A program made the translations under genes and the position numbers. The notes under the pieces were generated by a model that was not told the DNA's origin, searched no databases, and worked only from the letters and a program-made list of their open reading frames with translations. DNA of 64,000 nucleotides from Chryseobacterium taeanense (GTDB taxonomy: Bacteria; Bacteroidota; Bacteroidia; Flavobacteriales; Weeksellaceae): NCBI RefSeq assembly GCF_900099685.1, contig NZ_FNDW01000001.1, positions 558,001 through 622,000 of the forward strand, given 5' to 3'. Positions 17,635 through 25,940 of this stretch are shown here, piece by piece. Each line of letters starts with the position of its first letter. Position 1 is the first letter of the stretch.

Positions 17635-17669
17635 CAAAGGTAAAACGTGTTTATGACAACAGTTTGTCA
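17635..17669 (-). promoter_or_regulatory. DinB promoter with candidate WYL-regulator operator
   Basis: The minus-strand -7 box TACCTTTG occupies 17642-17635. A perfect inverted repeat, TGACAA-CAGT-TTGTCA (17654-17669), covers the place where the -33 element should be, 12-27 bp upstream of the -7 box. That placement suits repression. The neighbouring WYL-domain regulator is the obvious candidate binder (inference). Confidence 0.6.
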
Positions 17670-17775
17670 GCAGTATTTTCGTGATAAAAAATATTTTTTG
17701 TTTTTAAAATAATCTGTAGAAATTCTCCGTTAATGAGATATACTTAAGCAATGTTAGGTAGATAAATAATTTGAG

Positions 17776-17808
17776 AATGACCGGTCCTTTGGGATCGGTC
17801 ATTTTTTA
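17776..17808 (+). terminator. Hairpin with plus-strand T run
   Basis: AATGACCGGTCC and GGATCGGTCATT form a 12-bp stem (one G-U pair on the plus-strand RNA) with a TTTG loop and a following T6. The G-U pair and the T run both favour plus-strand RNA, yet both flanking genes are on the minus strand. Confidence 0.6.
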
Positions 17809-17816
17809 TCAGTAAG

Positions 17817-18428
17817 CTATTCGATGATTGTTCTGAAAGTAAGATTCACTCTGGGTATTTTTATTCTTGTCGTTGTAGGAAGCCTGTGCAGCCAGTGATC
17901 CTGCGTTGTTCCTTTCATGACGAGCAGACTTCCGTTTTCCAAGAATACTTCTACTTTTTCTTTGGTGGTTTTATGTTTAAATAAAAACTTTCGTTCTGCT
18001 CCAAAAGTCAATGAAGCAATCGCTGCGTGTTTTTTCAGATCTTTTTCAGCATCGCTGTGGTAGGCCATGCCTTCGTTTCCGTCGTGGTATAAATTCAGTA
18101 GACAGGAATTATACGTTTCTCCTGTAATTTCTTCACATTTTTGCTTTAATTCCAATAATTCCGGAGTCCAGAGCCTGGCATATTTCGTTCGCTTTGAATA
18201 GGTATATTCAAATGGTTTTTCACCAAACCAGGCTACTTTTCTTTTTGTTACAATCAGTTTTCCAAAGATGATCGCTTCATCATTTTCCCATGGAATCTGA
18301 TGAAATAAATAATCATAATAAAAATCTGATTTTTCTTGGGAAAAAACCTTTCCATAGTAATGAACAGTTCCGTCATTGGGAAGAATATTTAATGGGTAAT
18401 CTGATACGTCTTCGAATAAGTTCAGCAT
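17817..18428 (-). CDS. AlkB-like 2-oxoglutarate/Fe(II) dioxygenase
   Basis: A 203-residue protein of the AlkB family, which oxidatively removes alkyl groups from DNA or RNA bases. The Fe(II) triad is visible in AYHSDAEKDL (His and Asp) and DHWLHRLPTT (His), with the 2-oxoglutarate-binding arginines in RIKIPRVNLTFR near the C-terminus. NLYHDGNEGM is the nucleotide-lid region. It follows the Ada-like gene by 12 bp on the same strand, so both are likely co-expressed in alkylation damage. Confidence 0.9.
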   Translation of the reverse strand: MLNLFEDVSDYPLNILPNDGTVHYYGKVFSQEKSDFYYDYLFHQIPWENDEAIIFGKLIVTKRKVAWFGEKPFEYTYSKRTKYARLWTPELLELKQKCEEITGETYNSCLLNLYHDGNEGMAYHSDAEKDLKKHAAIASLTFGAERKFLFKHKTTKEKVEVFLENGSLLVMKGTTQDHWLHRLPTTTRIKIPRVNLTFRTIIE

Positions 18429-18440
18429 AAGGTTTTGAAT

Positions 18441-19289
18441 TTAAAAATCAGAATAAACTTTAGAACTTTCCCAGCCGATAATCAGCTGTTTTCTGTCGCT
18501 TCCCCACATATAACCGCCAATCTTACCGGAAGACTGAATCACACGGTGACAAGGAATTAAAAAGGCTACGGGATTACTTCCAATTGCCGTTCCGACAGCT
18601 CTCGAAGCTTTGGAGTGACCAATTTTTTCGGCTAGGTTTCCGTACGTTGACAATTTCCCCATCGGAATACTGAGCAGACTTTCCCAGACTTTTAATTGAA
18701 AATCGGTACCTTTTAAATGTAATTTGATAGTATTTAATTCTTTCCAGTCTTTATTAAAAATAGATAAAGCATTTTTCTGAAATTCGTCCCGGTTTTCAAA
18801 AAAAGAAGCATTGGGGAATTTAATCTGTAAATCTCCCAATGCTTTATGTTTGTCGTTTTCAAAAGCCATATAGCAGATTCCTTTTTCTGTGGAAGCTGCG
18901 ATTATTTTTCCAAAAGGACTTTCGGAAAAACTGTAATTGATGGCAAGGCTCTTTCCTCCGTTTTTATATTCTGCCGGAGACATTCCTTCAATTTTTACAA
19001 ACAGATCGTGTAATCTGCTCGTACTGGAAAGTCCTGTCTCATAAGCTGTTTCAAATAAACTTGCTTTTTCTTCCTTCAATAAATTTTTAGCGTGCTCGAG
19101 GCTGATAAACTGTAAAAATTTCTTCGGGCTTGTTCCCGCCCAATCAGAAAACATTTTCTGAAAATGAGCCGGACTCAAATGAATTTTTTCTGCCACTTCC
19201 TCCAAACTTGGCTGAAGTTTAAAATTGCTCCGGATATATTCTATCGCTTTGGCAACTCTTTCGTAATCTATCTGATTTTGTGTGGACAT
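18441..19289 (-). CDS. Ada-like regulator / O6-methylguanine-DNA methyltransferase
   Basis: A 282-residue fusion of an AraC-type HTH (about residues 5-105; LHLSPAHFQKMFSDWAGTSPK) and a methylguanine-DNA methyltransferase domain (about 115-275). The methyl-acceptor Cys is in IPCHRVIQSSGKIGGYMWG. It lacks the N-terminal zinc-Cys phosphotriester domain of E. coli Ada, so the methylation signal that activates it is not the classic one. It repairs O6-methylguanine suicidally and probably activates its own operon with the AlkB-like gene downstream. Confidence 0.92.
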   Translation of the reverse strand: MSTQNQIDYERVAKAIEYIRSNFKLQPSLEEVAEKIHLSPAHFQKMFSDWAGTSPKKFLQFISLEHAKNLLKEEKASLFETAYETGLSSTSRLHDLFVKIEGMSPAEYKNGGKSLAINYSFSESPFGKIIAASTEKGICYMAFENDKHKALGDLQIKFPNASFFENRDEFQKNALSIFNKDWKELNTIKLHLKGTDFQLKVWESLLSIPMGKLSTYGNLAEKIGHSKASRAVGTAIGSNPVAFLIPCHRVIQSSGKIGGYMWGSDRKQLIIGWESSKVYSDF

Positions 19290-19355
19290 CGCATTTATTT
19301 TACCTCACAAATTTCTAAAGAATACGCGACCGAAAAAATCCGATTCTTGCGAAAT

Positions 19356-20213
19356 TTAATTGTTATTGTAAATATGGTAGTAAGCAAGCATTTTGTAATA
19401 TAACTTCGCCGCCAGGAATGCACTTGGTTTTGCCATCGGAGAATCCATTAATTCTACAATATCAAAAGCTACCACATTACATTTCTCAAATACTCTTTTT
19501 AACAGTTCCAAGGTCGGATACCACTGTAAGCCACCTGGTTCAGGAGTTCCTGTTGATGGGCAAAGTGAAGGGTCAAAAGCATCCAGGTCGATGGTAATAT
19601 ATACATTTCCTGAAACTTTTTCCAATACATCATTTACCCAGTTTTCGTTGTTGGCAATTTCATGAGCAAAAAACACCCTTCCTTCCGGTAAGTACTGTGC
19701 TTCTTCGATATCCATGGAACGAATTCCCACCTGTACCAGATTATGCTTCTGATTGGCTTCAAAAACCGCGCAGGCGTGATTAGAAGTAGAACCGTGGAAT
19801 TCCGGACGAAGATCTGTATGCGCATCCAGCTGAAGAACTGTCAGATTCTCAAATTTTTCACCCACCGCACGGATAGAACCGATAGAAACTGAGTGTTCTC
19901 CCCCGAAAAGGGTGAACAATTTATCGTCATGATTCAACAATTCTTTTGTTTTTTGGTAAACAGCTTCTGTCATAGCTTCAGGCGAAGAATTTTCAGAAAT
20001 TTCTCCGGCAAGATAAACACCTTCTAGATAAGGCTCTGTCTGAGTTTCAATGTCATAAAGCTCCATATTTTCAGAAGCATCTAAAAACAGTTCCGGGCCT
20101 TTGTCGGCGCCTTTTCCCCAGGTTGAAGTTCCGTCGTAAGGAACAGTTACCAACATTACTTTCGAGTTTTCCAGCGATGCATTTTCTTCAGGAATTCCTG
20201 CGTATGTTTTCAT
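19356..20213 (-). CDS. speB: Agmatinase
   Basis: A 285-residue ureohydrolase that splits agmatine into putrescine and urea. The binuclear Mn2+ residues are in GGEHSVSIG, LDAHTDLRPEFHGS and TIDLDAFDPSLCPSTGTPEPGG, all complete. A minus-strand -7 box TATCTTTG (20249-20242) lies about 28 bp upstream of the start codon. Together with the arginine decarboxylase at 22623-24017 it forms the arginine-agmatine-putrescine route. The two genes share a strand but are separated by two unrelated plus-strand genes. Confidence 0.95.
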   Translation of the reverse strand: MKTYAGIPEENASLENSKVMLVTVPYDGTSTWGKGADKGPELFLDASENMELYDIETQTEPYLEGVYLAGEISENSSPEAMTEAVYQKTKELLNHDDKLFTLFGGEHSVSIGSIRAVGEKFENLTVLQLDAHTDLRPEFHGSTSNHACAVFEANQKHNLVQVGIRSMDIEEAQYLPEGRVFFAHEIANNENWVNDVLEKVSGNVYITIDLDAFDPSLCPSTGTPEPGGLQWYPTLELLKRVFEKCNVVAFDIVELMDSPMAKPSAFLAAKLYYKMLAYYHIYNNN

Positions 20214-20241
20214 GTTTTATTTTAAAATTAAATGATTTCAG

Positions 20242-20249
20242 CAAAGATA
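20242..20249 (-). promoter_or_regulatory. speB -7 element
   Basis: TATCTTTG on the minus strand, ending 28 bp upstream of the speB ATG, is a perfect -7 consensus. A -33 element at normal spacing is not evident. Confidence 0.55.
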
Positions 20250-20435
20250 CAAAGAACTTTGGAGAAGTGGATGGACGATGGAAAATTGCAAATATGATCT
20301 TCCAAATTGTTTGTAAAATTATATTTCCTAATTTATGGAAAACCTTAATTATTATGTACTTAGTTTTTTTATATTTGGATATTTATAATTTTATTGGTGT
20401 GCATTTAATTAACTTAAAGTTTAAACCAACACTAA

Positions 20436-21740
20436 ATGAGGAAAATGGAATCTGAATTTATTTTTTTTAAAGCTGGACAAGGTTCTTTTTATGGTGGACG
20501 AATATGGCTGCATAAAACTAATCAAGTTTATACAGTTGTTTATGACTGTGGAACAAGTCCTTTTATTGCGGGAAATAGCCAATCATTAAATAATGAAATA
20601 AGTTATTTCAAAAATATGCATCATAATTTTCTGCAAAACAATAATGAAATTGAATTGCTATTTATCTCGCACTTAGACTATGACCATGTTTCTGGACTAA
20701 AACGACTTTTAAAAGAATTTCAAGTCAAAAATATTATTTTACCATACATAAAAAAAGAACACAGAAAATTCTTTTTGATATCAATTTTTGAAAATAATGA
20801 TCCTGATAACAACCTAACAATTGATGAATATATTTCATTTATAGAAAGCCCTCACCAGTTTATTGCACAAAACAGCGATGGAACTAAACAGTTTTATATT
20901 AAACCTAATAGTAATAATGAGATAGAATATCAAGATTACGATAATAGCGACAATCAATCAGTAAATATCTACCCAAGAGGAACACAAAATACTGACATAA
21001 TTGAGTTAGTTGGTCAGCCAAATGTTTTTGTATATGAGAATAATTTACAATTTTTTATTAAACGCAATTGGGAGTTTACAACTTTTGCAAAAAACGTCAG
21101 TGAAACCGCAATTGATAAATTACACAATTGCTTAAAAAGTAAATTGAATAAGAAAACAGCAGATGATTTATCTTTTGAGGATTTAAAGAATATCGTATTA
21201 GTTAATCGAAAAGAAACTCACAAATGCTACACTGAATGTATTGGTGATATCAATTCGCACGGTCTCGTACTTTTACATGGACCAATTCGTTTTCAACACT
21301 TATGCGGGGACATTTATTCTAATTGCGAGTTAAATTATTTTCGTAATTATTGCCCCTTTTACGATTACCATCATTTTAATAGCAATAATAGGTCAATGTT
21401 GGGAACTCTCTTGTTAGGTGATACTTCATTAAATCCGAACAATAATCCTATTGTTTTTCCCAAGGCATTTAAAGATAAACTAGTTAATGTTCACATAGTT
21501 CAAGTACCTCATCATGGTTCTTCAAAGAATTGGGACCTTGTTGAATTTGCTGCATTAAATATTGGGGACAATATTAGTCGTTGGGGGAATCATGTGGTTG
21601 CAGTATGTAATTTTGGTTATGGTAATAAGTTTGGACACCCTTCGCATCATGTTTTAAATGATCTGTGTTCAACTATATTTTTGAATTCACAATTTTCAAG
21701 ACTAAATATTCGCTATGACATTTATTTTAAATTCAAATAA
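20436..21740 (+). CDS. MBL-fold metallo-hydrolase, ComEC-like
   Basis: A 434-residue cytosolic protein (no signal peptide or membrane segments) of the metallo-beta-lactamase fold. It has GQGSFYGGRIW and VVYDCGTSP at the N-terminus, the metal motif ISHLDYDHVSGL near residue 76, a later LLGDTSLN, and the C-terminal QVPHHGSSKNWD and FGYGNKFGHPSHHV typical of the ComEC/Rec2 hydrolase domain. A long central insert separates the halves. It is more AT-rich and Asn-rich than its neighbours and interrupts the speA/speB neighbourhood, which suggests acquisition. Its role is unknown. Lone proteins of this type occur in accessory and defence loci. Confidence 0.8.
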   Translation: MRKMESEFIFFKAGQGSFYGGRIWLHKTNQVYTVVYDCGTSPFIAGNSQSLNNEISYFKNMHHNFLQNNNEIELLFISHLDYDHVSGLKRLLKEFQVKNIILPYIKKEHRKFFLISIFENNDPDNNLTIDEYISFIESPHQFIAQNSDGTKQFYIKPNSNNEIEYQDYDNSDNQSVNIYPRGTQNTDIIELVGQPNVFVYENNLQFFIKRNWEFTTFAKNVSETAIDKLHNCLKSKLNKKTADDLSFEDLKNIVLVNRKETHKCYTECIGDINSHGLVLLHGPIRFQHLCGDIYSNCELNYFRNYCPFYDYHHFNSNNRSMLGTLLLGDTSLNPNNNPIVFPKAFKDKLVNVHIVQVPHHGSSKNWDLVEFAALNIGDNISRWGNHVVAVCNFGYGNKFGHPSHHVLNDLCSTIFLNSQFSRLNIRYDIYFKFK

Positions 21741-21812
21741 TTAACCTAATAAAATTACGTGATCCAATTTCAAACTTCCATCCTCCAACTTCCCCCTTCC
21801 AGTCAAAATTAT

Positions 21813-21820
21813 TACCTTTG
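21813..21820 (+). promoter_or_regulatory. HAD gene -7 element
   Basis: TACCTTTG, 16 bp upstream of the ATG at 21837, fits TAnnTTTG. Just before it is a pyrimidine-rich tract (21771-21802) with repeated CTTCC words. Confidence 0.55.
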
Positions 21821-21836
21821 CTAAAATTTAAATTGT

Positions 21837-22496
21837 ATGTCGTTAAGAGCTGTGCTGTTCGATATGGATGGCGTTATTGTGGATACAGAACCATTGCACA
21901 GAAAAGCCTATTTTAAAACATTTAATGAACTGGGAATTGATGTTTCCGAAGATTTATATGCTTATTTTACAGGAGCTTCCACGAAAAGTGTTTGTGAAAC
22001 GCTGATTAATAAATTTCATTTAAAACCGACGTACGAGGAAATTGCCGACACCAAAAGAAAATACTTCAAAGATTACTTTTATAACGATGAAGAATTTGAC
22101 TTAATTCCCGGTGTAAAGGAATTGATCGAACATTATTATGAAAACGGAATTACGCTGATATTGGCTTCTTCTGCAACAATGGCAACCATCAATATGGTTT
22201 TCGAAAAATTTGAACTGGAAAAATATTTCAGTGGTAAAATAAGTGGGGCTGATTTAAAAGAATCTAAGCCTCATCCTGAAGTTTTTCAATTGGCTGCTGA
22301 AATGGCGGGCGAACCTGTTGAAAACTGTATGGTGATTGAAGATTCTACCAATGGAATTTTAGCAGCCCATCGCGCAAAGATTTTCTGTGCAGCCTACAGA
22401 AGCACGAATTCTAAAAATCAGGATTATACGTTGGCGGATATGGTGGTTTCTGATTACGAAGAATTAGAATTGGATAAAATTTCAAAATATTTTTAA
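21837..22496 (+). CDS. HAD-family phosphatase / phosphoglucomutase-like
   Basis: A 219-residue HAD subfamily IA hydrolase similar to beta-phosphoglucomutases and sugar phosphatases. Motif I is LFDMDGVIVDTEPLH with the nucleophile Asp. Motif II is ILASSATMAT, motif III the Lys in LKESKPHPEVF, and motif IV VIEDSTNGILAA. A helical cap follows motif I. The exact substrate is uncertain. It has its own promoter and terminator. Confidence 0.9.
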   Translation: MSLRAVLFDMDGVIVDTEPLHRKAYFKTFNELGIDVSEDLYAYFTGASTKSVCETLINKFHLKPTYEEIADTKRKYFKDYFYNDEEFDLIPGVKELIEHYYENGITLILASSATMATINMVFEKFELEKYFSGKISGADLKESKPHPEVFQLAAEMAGEPVENCMVIEDSTNGILAAHRAKIFCAAYRSTNSKNQDYTLADMVVSDYEELELDKISKYF

Positions 22497-22500
22497 AAGG

Positions 22501-22530
22501 AAAAAGCTCTCAACATCTGAGAGCTTTTTT
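22501..22530 (+). terminator. Intrinsic terminator of the HAD gene
   Basis: AAAAAGCTCTC and GAGAGCTTTTT form an 11-bp stem with a 7-nt loop and a final T run. Confidence 0.9.
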
Positions 22531-22539
22531 ATTGCATTT

Positions 22540-22613
22540 CTGTCATTCTGAATGAGCATCGTGGAGTGAGAATCTCTGTAATTTGTGAGATTGCTTCGCT
22601 CTTCGCAATGACG
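22540..22613. repeat. Dispersed imperfect palindromic repeat
   Basis: A 74-bp intergenic element reading TGTCATTCTGAATGAGC at one end and CTTCGCAATGACG at the other, so the ends are imperfect inverted repeats (GTCATTCTG... / ...CAATGAC). A related relic (GAGATTCTTCACTCC through TTCAGAATGACAG) is present in opposite orientation at about 35247-35294. It resembles the short mobile palindromes common between flavobacterial genes. Confidence 0.65.
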
Positions 22614-22622
22614 ATTAAAACA

Positions 22623-24017
22623 TTATTTATAACCAAGAATTTTCAGTACATCTTCCGGTTCTTGTTTTTCACGGAAAACTTCATATTGAAGCTCGCCGTT
22701 TTCATCTTTCTGAATCAAAATATGTTGCGGCTGAGGCATCAGGCAATGGTGAATTCCACCAAATCCACTGATCGTTTCCTGATAAGCTCCGGTGTGGAAA
22801 AATCCGATGTATAAAGGTTTTGTATCACTGAATACTGGTAAATAAATTGCATTGGTATGCTGTTCAGAATTGTAGTAATCGTCTGAATCACAGGTTAATC
22901 CGCCTAGGAAAACTCTTTCGTATGTATCTTCCCATCTGTTGAGAGGAAGCATGATAAAGTGTCTTGAAATAGCCCAGGTATCAGGGAGTGTGGTCATGAA
23001 AGAAGAATCGATCATGTTCCATTTTTCTCTGTCGTTCTGACGTTTTTGGGAAATAATTTTATAAATGTTCGCACCACTTTCTCCAACTGTAAAGCTCCCG
23101 AATTCTGTATAAATATTTGGTTCTTCAACGCCTTCTTCCTCGCAGAATTTTTTAATCTGGGAAACGATTTCCTCTACCATATACTGATAATCGTAATCGA
23201 AATTCAGAGAAGTTTTGATAGGAAAACCACCACCAATATTCAACGAATCAACTTCCGGAGCGATTTTTTTCAGACGAGCATAAACACGAAGACATTTGTA
23301 TAATTCATTCCAGTAATAAGCAGTGTCTTTGATCCCAGTGTTGATGAAAAAGTGAAGCATTTTCAGTCTTGCATTCGGGTGTTCTGCGATCTTCTGGCTG
23401 TAATAAGGAATGATATCTTTATATCCGATTCCTAATCTTGAGGTATAAAATTCAAATTTTGGTTCTTCCTCAGAGGCAATTCTGATCCCGATGTTGAAAG
23501 TGGTATCAATGCTTTCCGTCAATTTATCCAGTTCGCGGTAATTATCCAGAATCGGAGTAATGTTTTCAAAACCACTGTTAATCATATCTGAAATTTTTGC
23601 CAGATAATCATCCGTTTTGAAACCGTTGCAGATTACTTCTATATTTTTTTCAACTTTTTCGCTTTCGTACAGAGATTTTACAATATCCATGTCGTAAGCA
23701 GATGAAGTTTCTATGGAAATGTCATTTTTTAAGGCTTCTTCCAGCACAAATTTGAAATGACTCGATTTTGTGCAGTAGCAATAGGTGTAATTCTTTTTAT
23801 ATTCGGTTTTCTCAAAAGCTTCCCTAAACCAGCTTTTCGCCTTCTGGATATTCTGAGAAATTCTCGGCAGGTAGCTAATCTTTAGCGGAGTGCCAAACTT
23901 TTCAACAACTTCCATTAGAGGAATGTCGTGAAATAACAAATTGTTCTCAGAAACATTGAATTCTTCGGTAGGAAAATACAATGTCTGATCAATAAGTTCC
24001 GAGTATTTTATTTTCAT
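22623..24017 (-). CDS. speA: Arginine decarboxylase (short, Bacteroidota-type)
   Basis: A 464-residue fold-III PLP decarboxylase, shorter than the E. coli SpeA (about 650). The PLP lysine is in YCYCTKSSHFKFVL near residue 84. The glycine-rich phosphate loop is LNIGGGFPIKTS, and the catalytic Cys region is FLGGLTCDSDDYY. The C-terminal FHTGAYQETISGFGGIHHC closes the barrel and sheet interface. It produces agmatine for SpeB at 19356. I favour arginine over ornithine or diaminopimelate as the substrate because of the adjacent agmatinase and the sequence class. Confidence 0.88.
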   Translation of the reverse strand: MKIKYSELIDQTLYFPTEEFNVSENNLLFHDIPLMEVVEKFGTPLKISYLPRISQNIQKAKSWFREAFEKTEYKKNYTYCYCTKSSHFKFVLEEALKNDISIETSSAYDMDIVKSLYESEKVEKNIEVICNGFKTDDYLAKISDMINSGFENITPILDNYRELDKLTESIDTTFNIGIRIASEEEPKFEFYTSRLGIGYKDIIPYYSQKIAEHPNARLKMLHFFINTGIKDTAYYWNELYKCLRVYARLKKIAPEVDSLNIGGGFPIKTSLNFDYDYQYMVEEIVSQIKKFCEEEGVEEPNIYTEFGSFTVGESGANIYKIISQKRQNDREKWNMIDSSFMTTLPDTWAISRHFIMLPLNRWEDTYERVFLGGLTCDSDDYYNSEQHTNAIYLPVFSDTKPLYIGFFHTGAYQETISGFGGIHHCLMPQPQHILIQKDENGELQYEVFREKQEPEDVLKILGYK

Positions 24018-24128
24018 TTCTAAACAAGTGAATTAAGAGATGCAAAATTGCTAAAAAAGTTTGGTTTTTTAACGTTAAAATTGTTATAAATTTCCATTTG
24101 CGTTCAATCTTAAAATCTATAAGTATTG

Positions 24129-25004
24129 TCAATACGTAAACTTTTGAATGTATTCTTTTTGTTTATCTTCAGTAATTCCTAATACTTCTTGAATATATCG
24201 TTTAGTTGATCCGTATTCTTTATTGATTTGATTAAAGGAAGCGTCAAGATAAGCTGTTTCTACCCAGCTTAATTTTTCGAGAACTTTGATATCCATTTTA
24301 GGGTACAGGAAATGTAGGTTTTCGGCAAGATTGAGACGTTTGTTAATCAGTTTTTTCCGGTAGTTATTGGATAAAAGGTAATCGTTATAAATCGTCTCTT
24401 TATCGAATTTTAAAATTGTTAAAATTAATGCGGTAATAATTCCTGTACGGTCTTTTCCGGCTGTGCAGTGGTATAAAACAGGCTCGTTGGATTCTAAAAT
24501 TTCTGTGATGATTTTTTTAATGATTTCGGGGTTTTCAGTTACATAATCTTTATAAAAGTCAAGCATTCTTTTTTCAGCATCAGAACCGTTGACTTTTCCT
24601 TTTAATACTAATTTTTTAGCCTGATCCAGCTGATCGCCTTCATCTTCAAAAGCTGAATAGTTTTTGTACATAATTCCAGGTGGAAGATTATCTGGCTTTT
24701 TAGCAATTTCCTTTGAATTTCTCAGATCAATAATCTCCCCGATTTCTAAACGATCGATTTCTTTAAAAGATTTTCTTTTCAGTTTGAAAAGATTTGCGCT
24801 TCTGTAGAGTTTTCCTTCTTTTAAAGTTCTTCCGTCAATATTTCTGATATTTCCAACGGATCTGAAATTATTAACTTTTTTAATTTTAATATCTTTCGCG
24901 GTTATAATTTTTCCGTATTCGGGTGTTGAAAAGTGCTGTGTTCTGCATGAAAAAATGCAAAGCAATGAAATGATTAGAAATGATATTTTGATTAGGTTTT
25001 TCAT
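24129..25004 (-). CDS. Lipoprotein tyrosine/serine phosphatase
   Basis: A 291-residue protein with a lipoprotein signal (MKNLIKISFLIISLLCIFSC) and a DSP/Tyr-phosphatase-3 domain. The P-loop HCTAGKDRTGI (Cys nucleophile, Arg) is intact, and NFRSVGNIRNIDGR at the N-terminal side is the family start motif. It would be periplasmic and membrane-anchored. I start at 25004: a longer frame to 25028 would translate the flanking repeat and displace the lipobox. The substrate (phosphoprotein or phosphoinositide-like) is unknown. Confidence 0.88.
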   Translation of the reverse strand: MKNLIKISFLIISLLCIFSCRTQHFSTPEYGKIITAKDIKIKKVNNFRSVGNIRNIDGRTLKEGKLYRSANLFKLKRKSFKEIDRLEIGEIIDLRNSKEIAKKPDNLPPGIMYKNYSAFEDEGDQLDQAKKLVLKGKVNGSDAEKRMLDFYKDYVTENPEIIKKIITEILESNEPVLYHCTAGKDRTGIITALILTILKFDKETIYNDYLLSNNYRKKLINKRLNLAENLHFLYPKMDIKVLEKLSWVETAYLDASFNQINKEYGSTKRYIQEVLGITEDKQKEYIQKFTY

Positions 25005-25013
25005 TTTTTTACG

Positions 25014-25350
25014 TCCCACAGATTTCACTGATTTCCACAGATTTTTCAGCTTGTTGATAATATGAATTTAAATTACGAATAATTTTTACCGATGAAAATT
25101 GATAAATCTTTATTATAATTTTGTTTTATATTCCCACAGATTTCACGGATTTCCACAGATTTTTCCAGCTTGTAGATAATATGAATTTTAAATTACGAAC
25201 AATTTTTACCCATGAAAATTAATAAATCTTTACTGTAATTTTGTTTTACATTCCCACAGATTTTACGGATTTGCACAGATTTTCCAGCTTTTGGATAATA
25301 CGAATTTAAATTACAAATAATTTTTTCCAATGAAAACCAGCAAATCTCCT
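25014..25350. repeat. Three tandem copies of a 119-120 bp unit carrying the thiN 3' end
   Basis: Units start at 25014, 25133 and 25253, each with CCCACAGATTT.AC.GATTT.CACAGATTTT. On the minus strand each unit also carries a copy of the last codons of thiN: the true gene ends GDLLVFIGKNYL, and the copies encode KDLLIFMGKNCS and KDLSIFIGKNYS-like tails before a TAA. The gene-proximal unit is the thiN end itself. The copies have diverged by point changes. The CACAGATTT core also resembles a widespread Bacteroidota intergenic repeat. Confidence 0.85.
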
Positions 25351-25940
25351 TTTTCATATTCGATGGAAACTTCATCTTCAACGGCAAAATTTCTTGTTCC
25401 GATTCTTGAGGTGATATTTAAATTTCCCTTGGACAAAGGCCAGTTCAGACCTTTTGTTGTGATATTTTCAACTGAAGGAAAAGGATACAGTGATATCATT
25501 TTACCCTTGACATTATGTAATATAAAACTTTTAGGAATAAAATAATATTCAGAAAACGCATCATAAAATTTGATGTCCAACTGATCTTTACATCCGAAAG
25601 CCACTGTAAGATTTCCCAAAAAATGATCCTGTTCTCCTCCGCTTCCTCCGAGAATATCTACTTTTTGAATGCCTTTTTCAATAATAATTTCTAACGCTTT
25701 CTGAAAATCGGTTTTATCCTGATCCGGAGTGTAAATGAATTTTTCATCATAAATGTCTTCATCTTTCCCGGAATGCGAATCAAAATCACCGGAAATAAAA
25801 TCCAGTTTTTCTAAAGGGAAATGAAGTGTTTTCAGATAGTGAAAAGCGCCGTCCGTACAGGCAATTAAGCTGTATTCTTCAGGATTTGGGAAGGATGTTG
25901 GTGCGTCTCCGTTGATGAAAAGTAATGCTTTATCTTTCAT
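25311..25940 (-). CDS. thiN: Thiamine pyrophosphokinase
   Basis: A 209-residue enzyme transferring pyrophosphate from ATP to thiamine. The family motifs are present: INGDAPTSF, ACTDGAFHYL, DFISGDFDSHS and TPDQDKTDFQKAL, with GGSGGEQDHFLGN. I start at the ATG at 25940, which overlaps the upstream adenosyltransferase stop by 11 bp. The 60 bp of open frame further upstream belongs to that gene. Its 3' end lies in a tandem repeat array of downstream copies. Confidence 0.9.
   Translation of the reverse strand: MKDKALLFINGDAPTSFPNPEEYSLIACTDGAFHYLKTLHFPLEKLDFISGDFDSHSGKDEDIYDEKFIYTPDQDKTDFQKALEIIIEKGIQKVDILGGSGGEQDHFLGNLTVAFGCKDQLDIKFYDAFSEYYFIPKSFILHNVKGKMISLYPFPSVENITTKGLNWPLSKGNLNITSRIGTRNFAVEDEVSIEYEKGDLLVFIGKNYL

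Noticed and set aside
25193..25387. Minus-strand ORF across the repeat
   Set aside because: It is a chimera of the thiN end and a duplicated tail inside the tandem repeat, not an independent gene.
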